Origin: Pyrobaculum arsenaticum DSM 13514
GTDB taxonomy: Archaea; Thermoproteota; Thermoprotei; Thermoproteales; Thermoproteaceae
DNA length: 64,000 nt
Direction of reading: 5' to 3'
Assembly (NCBI RefSeq): GCF_000016385.1
Contig: NC_009376.1
Location: forward strand, 1,054,001 to 1,118,000
The stretch's first letter is position 1; every line of letters begins with the position of its first letter. Under the pieces are notes generated by a model. That model searched no databases. It was not told the origin of the DNA and was given only the letters and a program-made list of their open reading frames with translations. The position numbers and the translations under genes were made by a program. Positions 28,219 through 36,340 of this stretch are shown in pieces.

Positions 28219-28716
28219 TTACAACGCCTTCTTTGACCTCTTCCTCGGCCAACCCGCGGCGAGAGCCACGAGAAGCACGCCGGCCATTACAAGTGCAACC
28301 CCCACGTGCTCGCCCGCGGTGGGGGTCTCCTTGACGAGGGTCGCCGCAAGCGCCGCAGGCGCCGCTGTGGCGGATAGGTAGATCCCGTGGGCGCCCTCAG
28401 CTGCCGAGGCTACTGTGACCAGCACCGCCGCGGCCCCCAGCCACAGATCAGGCGGCGGTAGCTGGGGCAGAGGCGCAAAGGCTCGGACAAGGGGCGACGC
28501 TAAGGCGGCCTCGGCGATGTACAGCATCAACGCAGTTGCGGCGCTGGTCTGGGGGTGCCTCGAGGCGATGGCGATATTTGTTAATAGAAGCACGCCGGCG
28601 AAGGCCCCCGGCCCCGCGGCCCCGTCTACAAGACTTGGGTACAGCCGGAGGATGGGGTGGGCGGCGAAGAGCTGGTACTGCAACAACGCGGAGACTACGC
28701 CGATGAGTAACTTCAT
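28219..28716 (-). CDS. Small multi-helix membrane protein
   Basis: The 165-residue, Ala/Leu-rich protein has four to five hydrophobic segments and a basic C-terminus (WPRKRSKK). It overlaps the DUF58 gene by four bases (ATGA), so it belongs to that unit. No family is recognised. Similar small membrane proteins often accompany MoxR/DUF58 clusters. Confidence 0.6.
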   Translation of the reverse strand: MKLLIGVVSALLQYQLFAAHPILRLYPSLVDGAAGPGAFAGVLLLTNIAIASRHPQTSAATALMLYIAEAALASPLVRAFAPLPQLPPPDLWLGAAAVLVTVASAAEGAHGIYLSATAAPAALAATLVKETPTAGEHVGVALVMAGVLLVALAAGWPRKRSKKAL

Positions 28717-29630
28717 ATAAACTGGCGGAGGTCCTCTGGCCTCGTCAACACCACGGCCCCAGAGGCCCTCAGCTCCCGGTACAGCGGTAGCCTCCTAATC
28801 GCCGCCAGGGGGTCCTCACCGGCGACGTCTATATACACGATGGAGGGGCAACCAACTCGGCACATATCGGACAGCGACCCCACGTAAACCGTCACGTCGC
28901 CACACGGGATAGCCCCGCCACACCTCGCACCGGGGGCGGGCGAGGCCTTGTCCACCACCCCCACGCCAGGAACGTAGTACATCACTGAGAAGCCCCGCTC
29001 TGCCAACACCGAGGCCACCCTCTGGGCCGCGTCGGCCACAGCCACGGCCATGCGTCTAGTGTCTAGAACCACCACAGCCCTCAGCTCCTCGGCCCCGGCG
29101 TATTTGTTGATGTACAGATCCCCAGTCTTGGCGTACAGCCTCCAGTTAATAAAACGAGGCGCGTCGCCGGGCTGATACGGCCTCACCTCGTGGAACTCCT
29201 CCGCCCCCTTCGCCAGCTGGAGAGGCTCAGTGGGCCTTGCCCCGGCTACGTACACCGCCGCGGCTCTCTTCGTGAAGACAGCGTTGTAGGACTCCACAAC
29301 TAGATATGCCGGGGACTCGGAGATGGGGATGCGCAACTTTAACGTCCTCTTCAGCGGGGCGGCGAACATGGAGACCCTAGCCGAAGGGATTGCCGAGCCG
29401 AGTCTTGGGGCTACCCAAACTACCACGATCCCAGGTAGGCCTCCCGTCCTCACGGCAACTTCTAGAAAACTCCCCGCGCGCCTAGCCTCTGCGGCCACGC
29501 CCGGCGGGGGGAGTGCGGCGTTGATCGCGAAGGCCGCCAGAGGCGCCAGGGATAAGAGAGCCACCTCGCGGCTACCCAGCACCGAGCCAATTCCCAGAAG
29601 CAACGCCGCCGTGTAGAGAAGCCGCCTCAC
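28713..29630 (-). CDS. DUF58-domain protein
   Basis: The 305-residue protein has two N-terminal membrane helices and the DUF58 signature FHEVRPYQPGDAPRFINWRLYAKTGDLYINKY (~residues 163-195), followed by a degenerate von Willebrand A-like fold (VVVLDTRRMAV). DUF58 proteins are regular partners of MoxR ATPases, here divergently encoded at 29680, and are thought to act as substrates or adaptors of a MoxR chaperone for surface or metal-centre assembly. The start is GTG. Confidence 0.85.
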   Translation of the reverse strand: MRRLLYTAALLLGIGSVLGSREVALLSLAPLAAFAINAALPPPGVAAEARRAGSFLEVAVRTGGLPGIVVVWVAPRLGSAIPSARVSMFAAPLKRTLKLRIPISESPAYLVVESYNAVFTKRAAAVYVAGARPTEPLQLAKGAEEFHEVRPYQPGDAPRFINWRLYAKTGDLYINKYAGAEELRAVVVLDTRRMAVAVADAAQRVASVLAERGFSVMYYVPGVGVVDKASPAPGARCGGAIPCGDVTVYVGSLSDMCRVGCPSIVYIDVAGEDPLAAIRRLPLYRELRASGAVVLTRPEDLRQFI

Positions 29631-29650
29631 GGACGGGCCGCCACTGCTAA

Positions 29651-29662
29651 ATTAATATTTAT
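29651..29662. promoter_or_regulatory. Shared bidirectional AT-rich promoter of MoxR and DUF58 genes
   Basis: ATTAATATTTAT lies about 23 bases before the MoxR ATG (29680) and about 26 bases from the DUF58 GTG (29630). One box may serve both directions in this 49-base gap. Confidence 0.5.
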
Positions 29663-29679
29663 CCCCAATAGCATCGGCC

Positions 29680-30588
29680 ATGCAGAGGGTGTTGCAGGTA
29701 CTATCGCAGTTCTACGTCACCGACGTGGAAAACCTAAAGCTCATCCTCGCCGCGGTGGTTGCGGGTGGGCACGTCCTCTTCAACGACCCCCCGGGGCTAG
29801 GCAAGACCACCTTAGCTAAACTGCTGGCGAAAAGCCTCGGCCTCGTCTTTAAGCGGATACAATTCACCCCCGACATGTTGCCTAGCGACGTCATTGGGGT
29901 AAACGTCTGGAGGCCTAACCAGGGGCGATTTGAATTCGTCAAGGGACCCGTCTTCACCAACATCCTCCTCGCAGACGAGATCAACAGGGCGCCGCCCAAG
30001 ACCCAGGCGGCGTTGCTGGAGGCCATGGAGGAGAGGCAAGTGACCGTCGACGGGGTTACCTACAGGCTGGAGGAACCCTTCATAGTCTTCGCCACGCAGA
30101 ACCCAGTGGAGCACAGAGGCGTCTACCCCCTACCCGAGGCCCAGCTCGACCGTTTCATGATCCAGATATCCATGGGCTACCCCAGCCAAGAAGAGGAAGA
30201 GGAGATACTGAGGCGGAGGCTCAGCTGGCGCGGCGACGACCCTTCTATATACGCCGCACCTGTGACGACCAAAGAGGAGCTACTAGCATGGATGAGGGCG
30301 GCAGAGGAGGTGTACGTGGACTCAGCAATCGTGACATTTATTGTCAAGATGGCACAAGCCCTTAGGTCCCACCCATTGAACACATACGGCCCAAGCCCAA
30401 GAGGGTCAATAGCCCTCCTCAAGATGGCCCGGGCCCTCGCCCTCCTAGACGGTAGGAACTACGTGATCCCAGACGACGTGAAAAAAGCCGCTGTCCCCGT
30501 ACTAGGCCACAGAATCGCCCCAAAAGACGGCGACCCCCGCGAGCTTGTAAAAGAGGTGGTGAACCGCACCCCTATCCCCTATAAGTAG
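29680..30588 (+). CDS. MoxR-family AAA+ ATPase
   Basis: The 302-residue protein has Walker A DPPGLGKTT at residues 36-44, Walker B ILLADEINRAPPKTQAALLEAMEE, sensor ATQNPVEHRGVYPLPEAQLDRFM, and the C-terminal lid domain. MoxR ATPases work as chaperones that remodel or mature VWA-type partners. The divergent DUF58 gene and the convergent transglutaminase-like cluster form a well-known gene neighbourhood. The 3' end overlaps the next, convergent gene by 10 bases. Confidence 0.92.
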   Translation: MQRVLQVLSQFYVTDVENLKLILAAVVAGGHVLFNDPPGLGKTTLAKLLAKSLGLVFKRIQFTPDMLPSDVIGVNVWRPNQGRFEFVKGPVFTNILLADEINRAPPKTQAALLEAMEERQVTVDGVTYRLEEPFIVFATQNPVEHRGVYPLPEAQLDRFMIQISMGYPSQEEEEEILRRRLSWRGDDPSIYAAPVTTKEELLAWMRAAEEVYVDSAIVTFIVKMAQALRSHPLNTYGPSPRGSIALLKMARALALLDGRNYVIPDDVKKAAVPVLGHRIAPKDGDPRELVKEVVNRTPIPYK

Positions 30589-31472
30589 CGCCTTAGGTAC
30601 GACTTGACTCTCTCCAAGTGTCTAGCTCTCCTCCGCCTATTCGCCCTCTCCACCAGCCGGGCCACCGCCGCAGGGGCGAAGGGAGACGGCTCCAAATCTC
30701 TGTAAGACAGCGCAACCCTGACGGCATCGACAACGGCCTTCTCGTCGGCGCCCGCCCGGGCCAGGTGGTATGCCACATAAGCCGCCAATAGCGCCACGTC
30801 GCCATTTTTCACAAACCTGGCCTCCACCCTCTTCGCCTCCAAGATGTCGGGGTCGTCGTACAGCCTAGGCTTCTTGGGGCCGCCCATCCCCGGGGCGAGG
30901 GCGGCCACCGCGGCTGCGGCCACAGCCGCCAAGTAGAGAGGCCGCCCTACCAGCGGCGAGATTACATACAACGCCGCCGCCAAACCGCCGACGATGCCGA
31001 AAAACACAACCCTCTTCGCGAAAAACCTGCCCACCGGCCCTCTGAGGAGGCCCAGAGCAGAGGCCAGGGAGCCACCAGCCCCCACTCCCCACACCACTTG
31101 CGGCAATGCCGGAATACCAGCCGATTGGAGGAAAAGGCCGAGAAACCCCGAAGCCACCGCCGCGGGGACCGGCGCCAAGTAGCGACCTGCCCTCCCCATA
31201 AAAAACCTGGCGAAGTGGAGAAAGAAGCCGAAGGCGACGCCCACCAGCAGAGCCCGCCTCCAATCCCCCAGCGGAAGTGGGATTAACCAAATCGCCGCGG
31301 CGATTCCGGCGAAGGTGGCCAAGTAGCCCGCCAAGTGCCTCCTCTTCTTGTGGAGGTAGCCGCCAACCCCGTGGGCTAGGAAGAAGAGCCCCATGGGGAA
31401 GGCAACGGGGCGTATTCCCGGCTCGAAAAAGGCAACTGCGAGCAGCAGGACTCCCGCTGCCAGTCCAATCAT
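30579..31472 (-). CDS. Multi-spanning membrane protein (MoxR/transglutaminase cluster)
   Basis: The 297-residue protein has about eight membrane helices over the first 200 residues and a cytoplasmic helical tail of ~90 residues containing ERANRRRRARHLERVKSYL. No family is identified. It overlaps the transglutaminase-like gene by ATGA and is the last gene of that unit, so it may anchor or accompany the transglutaminase-like protein. Confidence 0.65.
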   Translation of the reverse strand: MIGLAAGVLLLAVAFFEPGIRPVAFPMGLFFLAHGVGGYLHKKRRHLAGYLATFAGIAAAIWLIPLPLGDWRRALLVGVAFGFFLHFARFFMGRAGRYLAPVPAAVASGFLGLFLQSAGIPALPQVVWGVGAGGSLASALGLLRGPVGRFFAKRVVFFGIVGGLAAALYVISPLVGRPLYLAAVAAAAVAALAPGMGGPKKPRLYDDPDILEAKRVEARFVKNGDVALLAAYVAYHLARAGADEKAVVDAVRVALSYRDLEPSPFAPAAVARLVERANRRRRARHLERVKSYLRRYL

Positions 31473-32944
31473 AACATCTCCCTTAGCCGCCTGTAGTCTT
31501 CATTGTCGGCCCGTGGGCCGAATCTAAGCTTCTCGACGAGAAGCGCCACTTCGCGGTACTGCGGAAACCTCTCAGCGACCTCCCGCGGCGTAGCTGAAGG
31601 GGGGAGTTTAAGCTTCTTGAGGAGCTTCTCAAAAGCCCTCCCAGCCATAGACCTGTAGTCCACAACCCTCACCACCCGCACAAAGGGCCCCACCGCTACG
31701 AGGTAGAGGCCAGGCTTGTCGAAGACGATCTCCACAGGCGCGCGTCCCACTCGCCTTCTGTTAACATACACCCAAAACCCCCTGGGTGCGCCCACCCTCA
31801 GCGCCTCCCCCACAGTGATTACCACCCTCTTCTTGAAGAGGGCCCCACCCACCAGCGCCGCTGCGGCCATCCCAGCCAGAGGCAGAAACACGCCGAGGCC
31901 AATAGATGGCCACTGGTAGGGACCCGGCGAGGCGGGCGGTACCTCCGGCGTCGTCGCGGCTGGGGTAGGCGTCTCGCGAGGCGGCGGCGCCGCCGGCGAT
32001 GGGGCGCCCATGGGAGGAGTCGCCTCTACCCCGATCCAGCCCACGCCCGGCTGGTAGTACTCAGCCCAGGCGTGGGGGCTGAAGGCCGTCAGCGACCACT
32101 GCGTCGGCACGGGGCCATCGCTCATGTAGCCAACCACGAGCCTGACATACACCCCGGAAGCCCTCGCCAACATTACAAAGGCTGTGGCGAAGTGGACGCA
32201 GACCCCCCTCTTGTTTTGGAGAAACCACATCAAGGGGTCCACGCCGGGGGGGATATGGGGCCATGGCGCATCCATTGTCCCGTCGTAGGTAAACCCCTTT
32301 AGAAATTCTTTAATCCTCTCAACCTTACACGACACATCTCCACAACCGGCGGTTATGTTTCGGGCAAGAGCCAGCAGAACCCCGGCCTGCCCGGAAGGGA
32401 GCGACAAGTCATCCGGCGAAGGCGGCAAATCACCTGGGCCGTAGTAAGAGGTCACCTCGCCCAATCTCCCCCCGGCGTATGCTACGTACAGGCCTGTGCG
32501 GCTGGCGGCTAAGTTGGCGCCGGGAGCGGACACCTTTATCGACCCCAGCTGAAGCCCGTCTACAGAAGGTGTAGCCACCGGGACGCAGCCGCCCATAAGC
32601 GGCAGAGTTAAGTTCAAAGCTCCGCCCTCTGTAAAAGGACCTCTCCCCACCGTCACGGAGTAGACGCCGAGGACTGGGTACTCCTCCGGAGTTGGCAACC
32701 ACGTCCCCCCCTCGTACCTACTATACACGTAGCAACGTAGGTACAAGACCCCGCCCCCGCCCCGGGCCCAGAGATAGGTCTTGAAGTACAGCCCACCCGA
32801 CAAGCTCACCTCCGGGGGCCTCACGGCTATGCCTCTGCTGAATCCCCAAGGTTGTGGAGAGGCGGCGGGCTCGCCTGGACTTACCAAAGAGACAATACCC
32901 GCATATACCAGCACGAGCCCCGCCGCCGCGAGCAAAATCCGCAT
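31469..32944 (-). CDS. Membrane-anchored transglutaminase-like protein
   Basis: The 491-residue protein has an N-terminal signal/anchor (residues 1-22), an extracellular region with a transglutaminase-like core, and a membrane helix near residues 345-370. A cytoplasmic tail contains a PEGA-like beta domain and a helical end. The catalytic triad positions are visible: Cys249 (GVCVHFA), His291 (SPHAWAE) and an acidic residue Glu307 in place of the usual Asp (GVEATPP). Partners of this type are common next to MoxR/DUF58 genes. Substrates are unknown. A TATA-like CTTATATAC is at ~32960-32969. Confidence 0.8.
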   Translation of the reverse strand: MRILLAAAGLVLVYAGIVSLVSPGEPAASPQPWGFSRGIAVRPPEVSLSGGLYFKTYLWARGGGGVLYLRCYVYSRYEGGTWLPTPEEYPVLGVYSVTVGRGPFTEGGALNLTLPLMGGCVPVATPSVDGLQLGSIKVSAPGANLAASRTGLYVAYAGGRLGEVTSYYGPGDLPPSPDDLSLPSGQAGVLLALARNITAGCGDVSCKVERIKEFLKGFTYDGTMDAPWPHIPPGVDPLMWFLQNKRGVCVHFATAFVMLARASGVYVRLVVGYMSDGPVPTQWSLTAFSPHAWAEYYQPGVGWIGVEATPPMGAPSPAAPPPRETPTPAATTPEVPPASPGPYQWPSIGLGVFLPLAGMAAAALVGGALFKKRVVITVGEALRVGAPRGFWVYVNRRRVGRAPVEIVFDKPGLYLVAVGPFVRVVRVVDYRSMAGRAFEKLLKKLKLPPSATPREVAERFPQYREVALLVEKLRFGPRADNEDYRRLREML

Positions 32945-33151
32945 GTCTAAACCAGGTCCAGTATATAAGAGTACACCGGCCCCAGAACTCGCCTACTCAA
33001 CAGCAATGTCGAGGCCGTTAAATACGCCGGTAAAAAGATACGCCTTCTTGACCTTGCCTCCCACAACAAAATACAATTACGCTGTCCGTGACGTTTCCCC
33101 GACACCGCCTTGCATATGCAATTCTTAGGCCGCCGAAATTTTGAAAACGGC

Positions 33152-33593
33152 TTATGAAGATGACTCACCTGGAGCCAGCGGTTTTAGGCCGAAGAGCCTT
33201 GAATGCGTCTCCATCATGCACATGTCCTCAAACAGGGCGATGCCCGCCTCCATGAGCCGTTGCTTTGACTCCTCTGGGGCTCTAATCCCAAGCTGAAGCC
33301 ACACCACCTTAACATCTCCCCTATCCCTCTTCCTCTTAATGACCTCATCAACTATCTTCGGCACCTCCTCAGAGGGCCGGAAGACTTGTACCACCTCTAC
33401 TTCATCCGGAATTTCAAGCAGAGATCGATACGCCTTCTCCCCCCCAGATCTCGCCTGCCGAGGGATTTACGGGAATTACCCTATATCCAGCCTTTTTTAA
33501 ATACAGCGGAACGACGTGCGCCCACTTTGAGGGGTCTCTAGATGCGCCTACCACAGCGATAGTCCTAAGGTTGAAGACCTCTAACAAATCCAT
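33152..33593 (-). pseudogene. CoA-binding (Rossmann) protein, frameshifted at a G7 run
   Basis: From ATG 33593 the frame encodes MDLLEVFNLRTIAVVGASRD..., the start of a YccU-like CoA-binding domain, and stops after ~57 codons. The remainder (from LLEIPDEVEVVQVFRPSEEVP to the end at 33152) lies in the next frame and includes VWLQLGIRAPEE and ALFEDMCMMETH, the family's CoA-site strands. Removing one G from the 7-G run (33439-33445 on the plus strand as C7) yields GEIWGEKAYRSLLEIPDEV and a 146-residue protein of normal size. A single extra base in a homopolymer is the sole defect. Confidence 0.75.
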
Positions 33594-33622
33594 GGAAAAA
33601 AATAGAATGGAGTTTATAAAAA

Positions 33623-33896
33623 TTAAGACTTAAGAGCCTTTAGAGCCTCATCTACAGGAAATGCATATAGCGTAGTGGTCCTCACAGAACCCCTACTGTT
33701 GAGCTCAATAAGGGCCTTTAACAAATTCTCGGGCTTATCCACCTCGACTATGTTTACAAAATCGTACTCGCCAAAGGTGACGAATTGGTGGACCACCCTT
33801 ACGCCGTACAACTCAAGCTCCTTGTTAACCTCCTTAATCCTCTCAGACCTCTCCTTCAACGTCTTTGCCCCCTCGTCGGTTTTTACTCAACACCAC
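33623..33896 (-). pseudogene. GYD-domain protein, frameshifted at an A5 run
   Basis: The 78-codon open part encodes a GYD domain (KERSERIKEVNKELELYGVRVVHQFVTFGEYDFVNIVEV). Such proteins are ~90-100 residues, and the missing N-terminal strand VVLSK is present in another frame just upstream. Removing one A of the A5 run (33880-33884, T5 on the plus strand) joins VVLSK to TDEGAKTLKERSERI. A GTG at 33896 would then start a 90-residue protein. GYD proteins are small ferredoxin-like-fold proteins of unknown function. Confidence 0.6.
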
Positions 33897-33989
33897 AAAT
33901 CAGATCATGTAAAACAGAAATCACTAATTTATCATTTAATTTTGATAAATCATGAAAAGGATATTTTTTAGAAAAAATAAATATAATTA

Positions 33990-34808
33990 CTAATGTACGC
34001 CGGAGAATAGAATTATGCTTTCTGTTAAAAACGCAACGGCGACGCCGGTGACGATTGCAGACCAGAAGCGAAGGCTTTTCACACCGCCTAGCCTACCCAT
34101 GGCGGAGAGATTTACGTGGAGCATCGCATAGACAATAGACGCCGTTGCGGAGGTGTTTAGAGTTGATATGAAAAGCCCGCTGTTCACACCTGCGTAGTAC
34201 ACCGCCACCCCTAGCACTACCGGCAGACCGGCTAGAAGGCTTAGGAGGGTGAGGGTGCTGAGCCTCGGTTTTAGCCCTCTGTCGGCTATTACGGGCCCTG
34301 CTATTCCGAACCCCTCCGTGAAGTTGTGCACGGCAAAGCCGATAGCAAACAGATATGCCTGGGCGACATATCCGCCCATGAGGGCAGCTGCAATTGCAAA
34401 GCCCTCACCCACGTTGTGGACTCCAAACGCCACGGCAATTATAGTCGCCACGAGAAACGAAGGCCTTAAGCCCCTCAACGTTGAGATATTTTGTTCCACA
34501 TAGGAAAGCACGGCGAGAGTGACCATCATGGCCGCAGTAGTCACCACGGTGGCAATTAGGAATTCGCCGGCGGTCTCCCACTTGGCCAGCTCTTCCACAT
34601 ACTCAGCTGCGCTGTGGCCCGTCTCCATGGCCAAGTAGGCCAAAACGCCGCCTGCAACCGCCTGCAAAAACGCCACCTTGGTTTCGCTGAGGCGGCCTCT
34701 AAAAGCTAACATGAATAAAAGACCCATTAACACAGTTATACCGGCTAAAAACCCTAACGCTAAGGGAAACACGGCGTCAGCCGAGCTGGCCAACTGGAAA
34801 CCAGCCAT
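33990..34808 (-). CDS. ZIP-family divalent metal transporter (ZupT-like)
   Basis: The 272-residue membrane protein has eight predicted helices. The ZIP metal-site motifs are in helices 4 and 5: FGVHNVGEGFAIAAAL (~residues 127-142) and FAVHNFTEGFGIAGP (~residues 159-173). These supply the His/Asn/Glu ligands for zinc, iron or manganese entry. It is a single gene with a TATA-like GCTTTAAAATAG about 25 bases upstream. The two-motif form with EG pairs is close to the bacterial ZupT/GufA branch. Confidence 0.88.
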   Translation of the reverse strand: MAGFQLASSADAVFPLALGFLAGITVLMGLLFMLAFRGRLSETKVAFLQAVAGGVLAYLAMETGHSAAEYVEELAKWETAGEFLIATVVTTAAMMVTLAVLSYVEQNISTLRGLRPSFLVATIIAVAFGVHNVGEGFAIAAALMGGYVAQAYLFAIGFAVHNFTEGFGIAGPVIADRGLKPRLSTLTLLSLLAGLPVVLGVAVYYAGVNSGLFISTLNTSATASIVYAMLHVNLSAMGRLGGVKSLRFWSAIVTGVAVAFLTESIILFSGVH

Positions 34809-35268
34809 GGTACAGCCTCGTTATCTATTTTAAAGCATTAACAATGTAAATAGTATTAAGTAAATATGAAATCTATAACAAACTAAAAATTAATTCGAAC
34901 AGCTACACCCACTTAATGCACTGGGGCAATTCATCCCAACCCATCTTATAGCCTCTAAACAATGCGCAACCGCTTTTGTCAAGACACTATTTAAAGTAGG
35001 CCATCAACAAATAGGATCCCCCATATATCCCAGCCAACTCCTATACTTCTCTTGCCCGCTCGCCGGCGGCGACTCCCAGCACGCACAGATTAGGGCAATT
35101 TACACAATCCATTACGACGCGGTGCATGCACGAGCTACTACGCATGGAACAACTGGTTAAAGTGGATAGATCAAGAAGATGACGCCGTGAGCTTTACTAG
35201 ATAACAAGAATAAAAGGGTTGCAACATACTCGCGATGCGGCGATATTCCTCAAATGCCGTTAATCCCT
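34809..35268. other. 460-base intergenic region
   Basis: The left part is AT-rich and contains the ZIP promoter. The rest has only short frames, one of which (about 35128-35205) encodes ~20 aromatic-rich codons without a start. No gene is recognised. Confidence 0.4.
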
Positions 35269-35700
35269 CTACTCCCTCAATGCCTGTTCGAACTCTTCCC
35301 TATTCTGGGTCACGTATGCTTCAAGCGTTTCCACGTCTACAGGGTCTGTGAATAGTAGTTTGACGCCCTCTGAGGTGAAGTACCTGTAGCTGGTCTGGCA
35401 CGCCCCACCTGCTATTACCACTGAGACGTCTGGTAGCACTCGGCTCCTAAGCCACTGGTATTTGGGCAATCCATGCGCCGGCGGCGCCTCCGGCGACTCC
35501 CCCTCGAAGTCTGTATTGAGCCTAGATACGTGGTGACCATGATCTAGATCTGGCACGTCCCCCAACGGGTTTCTCCTCTCCTCCACCAGTTCAAGACGGC
35601 CGTTGCTATATTTGTAAATCCTGTATAACGGGGCGTGTGCGAAGTGCCCGGGGAAAACTACGCCGTCCTTATCCACCGCCACTGCAATTTTCAATTCCAT
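35269..35700 (-). CDS. NifX/NifB-like (dinitrogenase FeMo-cofactor-binding fold) protein
   Basis: The 143-residue protein begins with the family pattern MELKIAVAVDKDGVVFPGHFAHAPLYRIY and has a C-terminal RNase H-like half (SVVIAGGACQTSYRYFTSEGVKLLF). Members without other Nif genes are small metal- or cluster-binding proteins of unknown role. A central His-rich piece (DHGHHVSR) could bind metal. A TATA-like element lies in the short gap (35712-35722). Confidence 0.75.
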   Translation of the reverse strand: MELKIAVAVDKDGVVFPGHFAHAPLYRIYKYSNGRLELVEERRNPLGDVPDLDHGHHVSRLNTDFEGESPEAPPAHGLPKYQWLRSRVLPDVSVVIAGGACQTSYRYFTSEGVKLLFTDPVDVETLEAYVTQNREEFEQALRE

Positions 35701-35744
35701 GTGAAAAAGTTGTTATGTATTTAAAAATGTTGAAAAATGTGGGC

Positions 35745-36230
35745 TTACGACTGCCCGATCTTCTCCGCCTCTTTTATCACCTCGTCGTACGGAGGCTCGT
35801 TTCTAGGATCGTCCGAGTACCAGACGTAGCGGATAACCCCCTCTTTATCGATTATGTAGACAGCCCTCTTCGCCAAGTGGTAGAGCGGCAGGCCCAAGAG
35901 GTTGGCTTGCACCACGTCGTACATGCCTATCACTACCCTGTTGTAGTCCGACAGCAACGGGAAGTTGAGGCGGTTCGCCTCTTTGAAGGCCTTGAGCGCG
36001 AAGGGGCTGTCCACAGATATGGCCAAGACCTCGGCGTTGGTCTTGTTGAGAAGCGCCATTTTGTCCCTAAACGTGCACAACTCCTTGGTGCAGACCGAGG
36101 TAAACGCTCCCGGGAAGAACAGCAACACCACGGGCTTTCCTCTCTTAAGCACCTCGGACAACCTCACCGGCTTCAAATCCTCGTTAAGTAGCTCGAAGTC
36201 CGGAGCTTTTGTTCCCACCGGCAGTGGCAT
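35745..36230 (-). CDS. Peroxiredoxin (AhpC/TSA, Bcp-like)
   Basis: The 161-residue thiol peroxidase has the peroxidatic Cys47 in FPGAFTSVCTKELC and a second Cys52, a five-residue spacing typical of alpha-helix-resolving Bcp/PrxQ enzymes. Arg and Thr of the active site are conserved. It reduces hydrogen peroxide and alkyl hydroperoxides. It is a single gene with a TATA box at about 36249-36258 for a leaderless start. Confidence 0.92.
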   Translation of the reverse strand: MPLPVGTKAPDFELLNEDLKPVRLSEVLKRGKPVVLLFFPGAFTSVCTKELCTFRDKMALLNKTNAEVLAISVDSPFALKAFKEANRLNFPLLSDYNRVVIGMYDVVQANLLGLPLYHLAKRAVYIIDKEGVIRYVWYSDDPRNEPPYDEVIKEAEKIGQS

Positions 36231-36340
36231 AACTCTGAGTCGAGCTGAATTTATAAAAGTTGTTCAAAATGTAATAAAGTTTACATCTATGAAATTTTAC
36301 ACAACCTGCGCAGAGCCGCTTCCTAAGGTAACGAAAGCCT

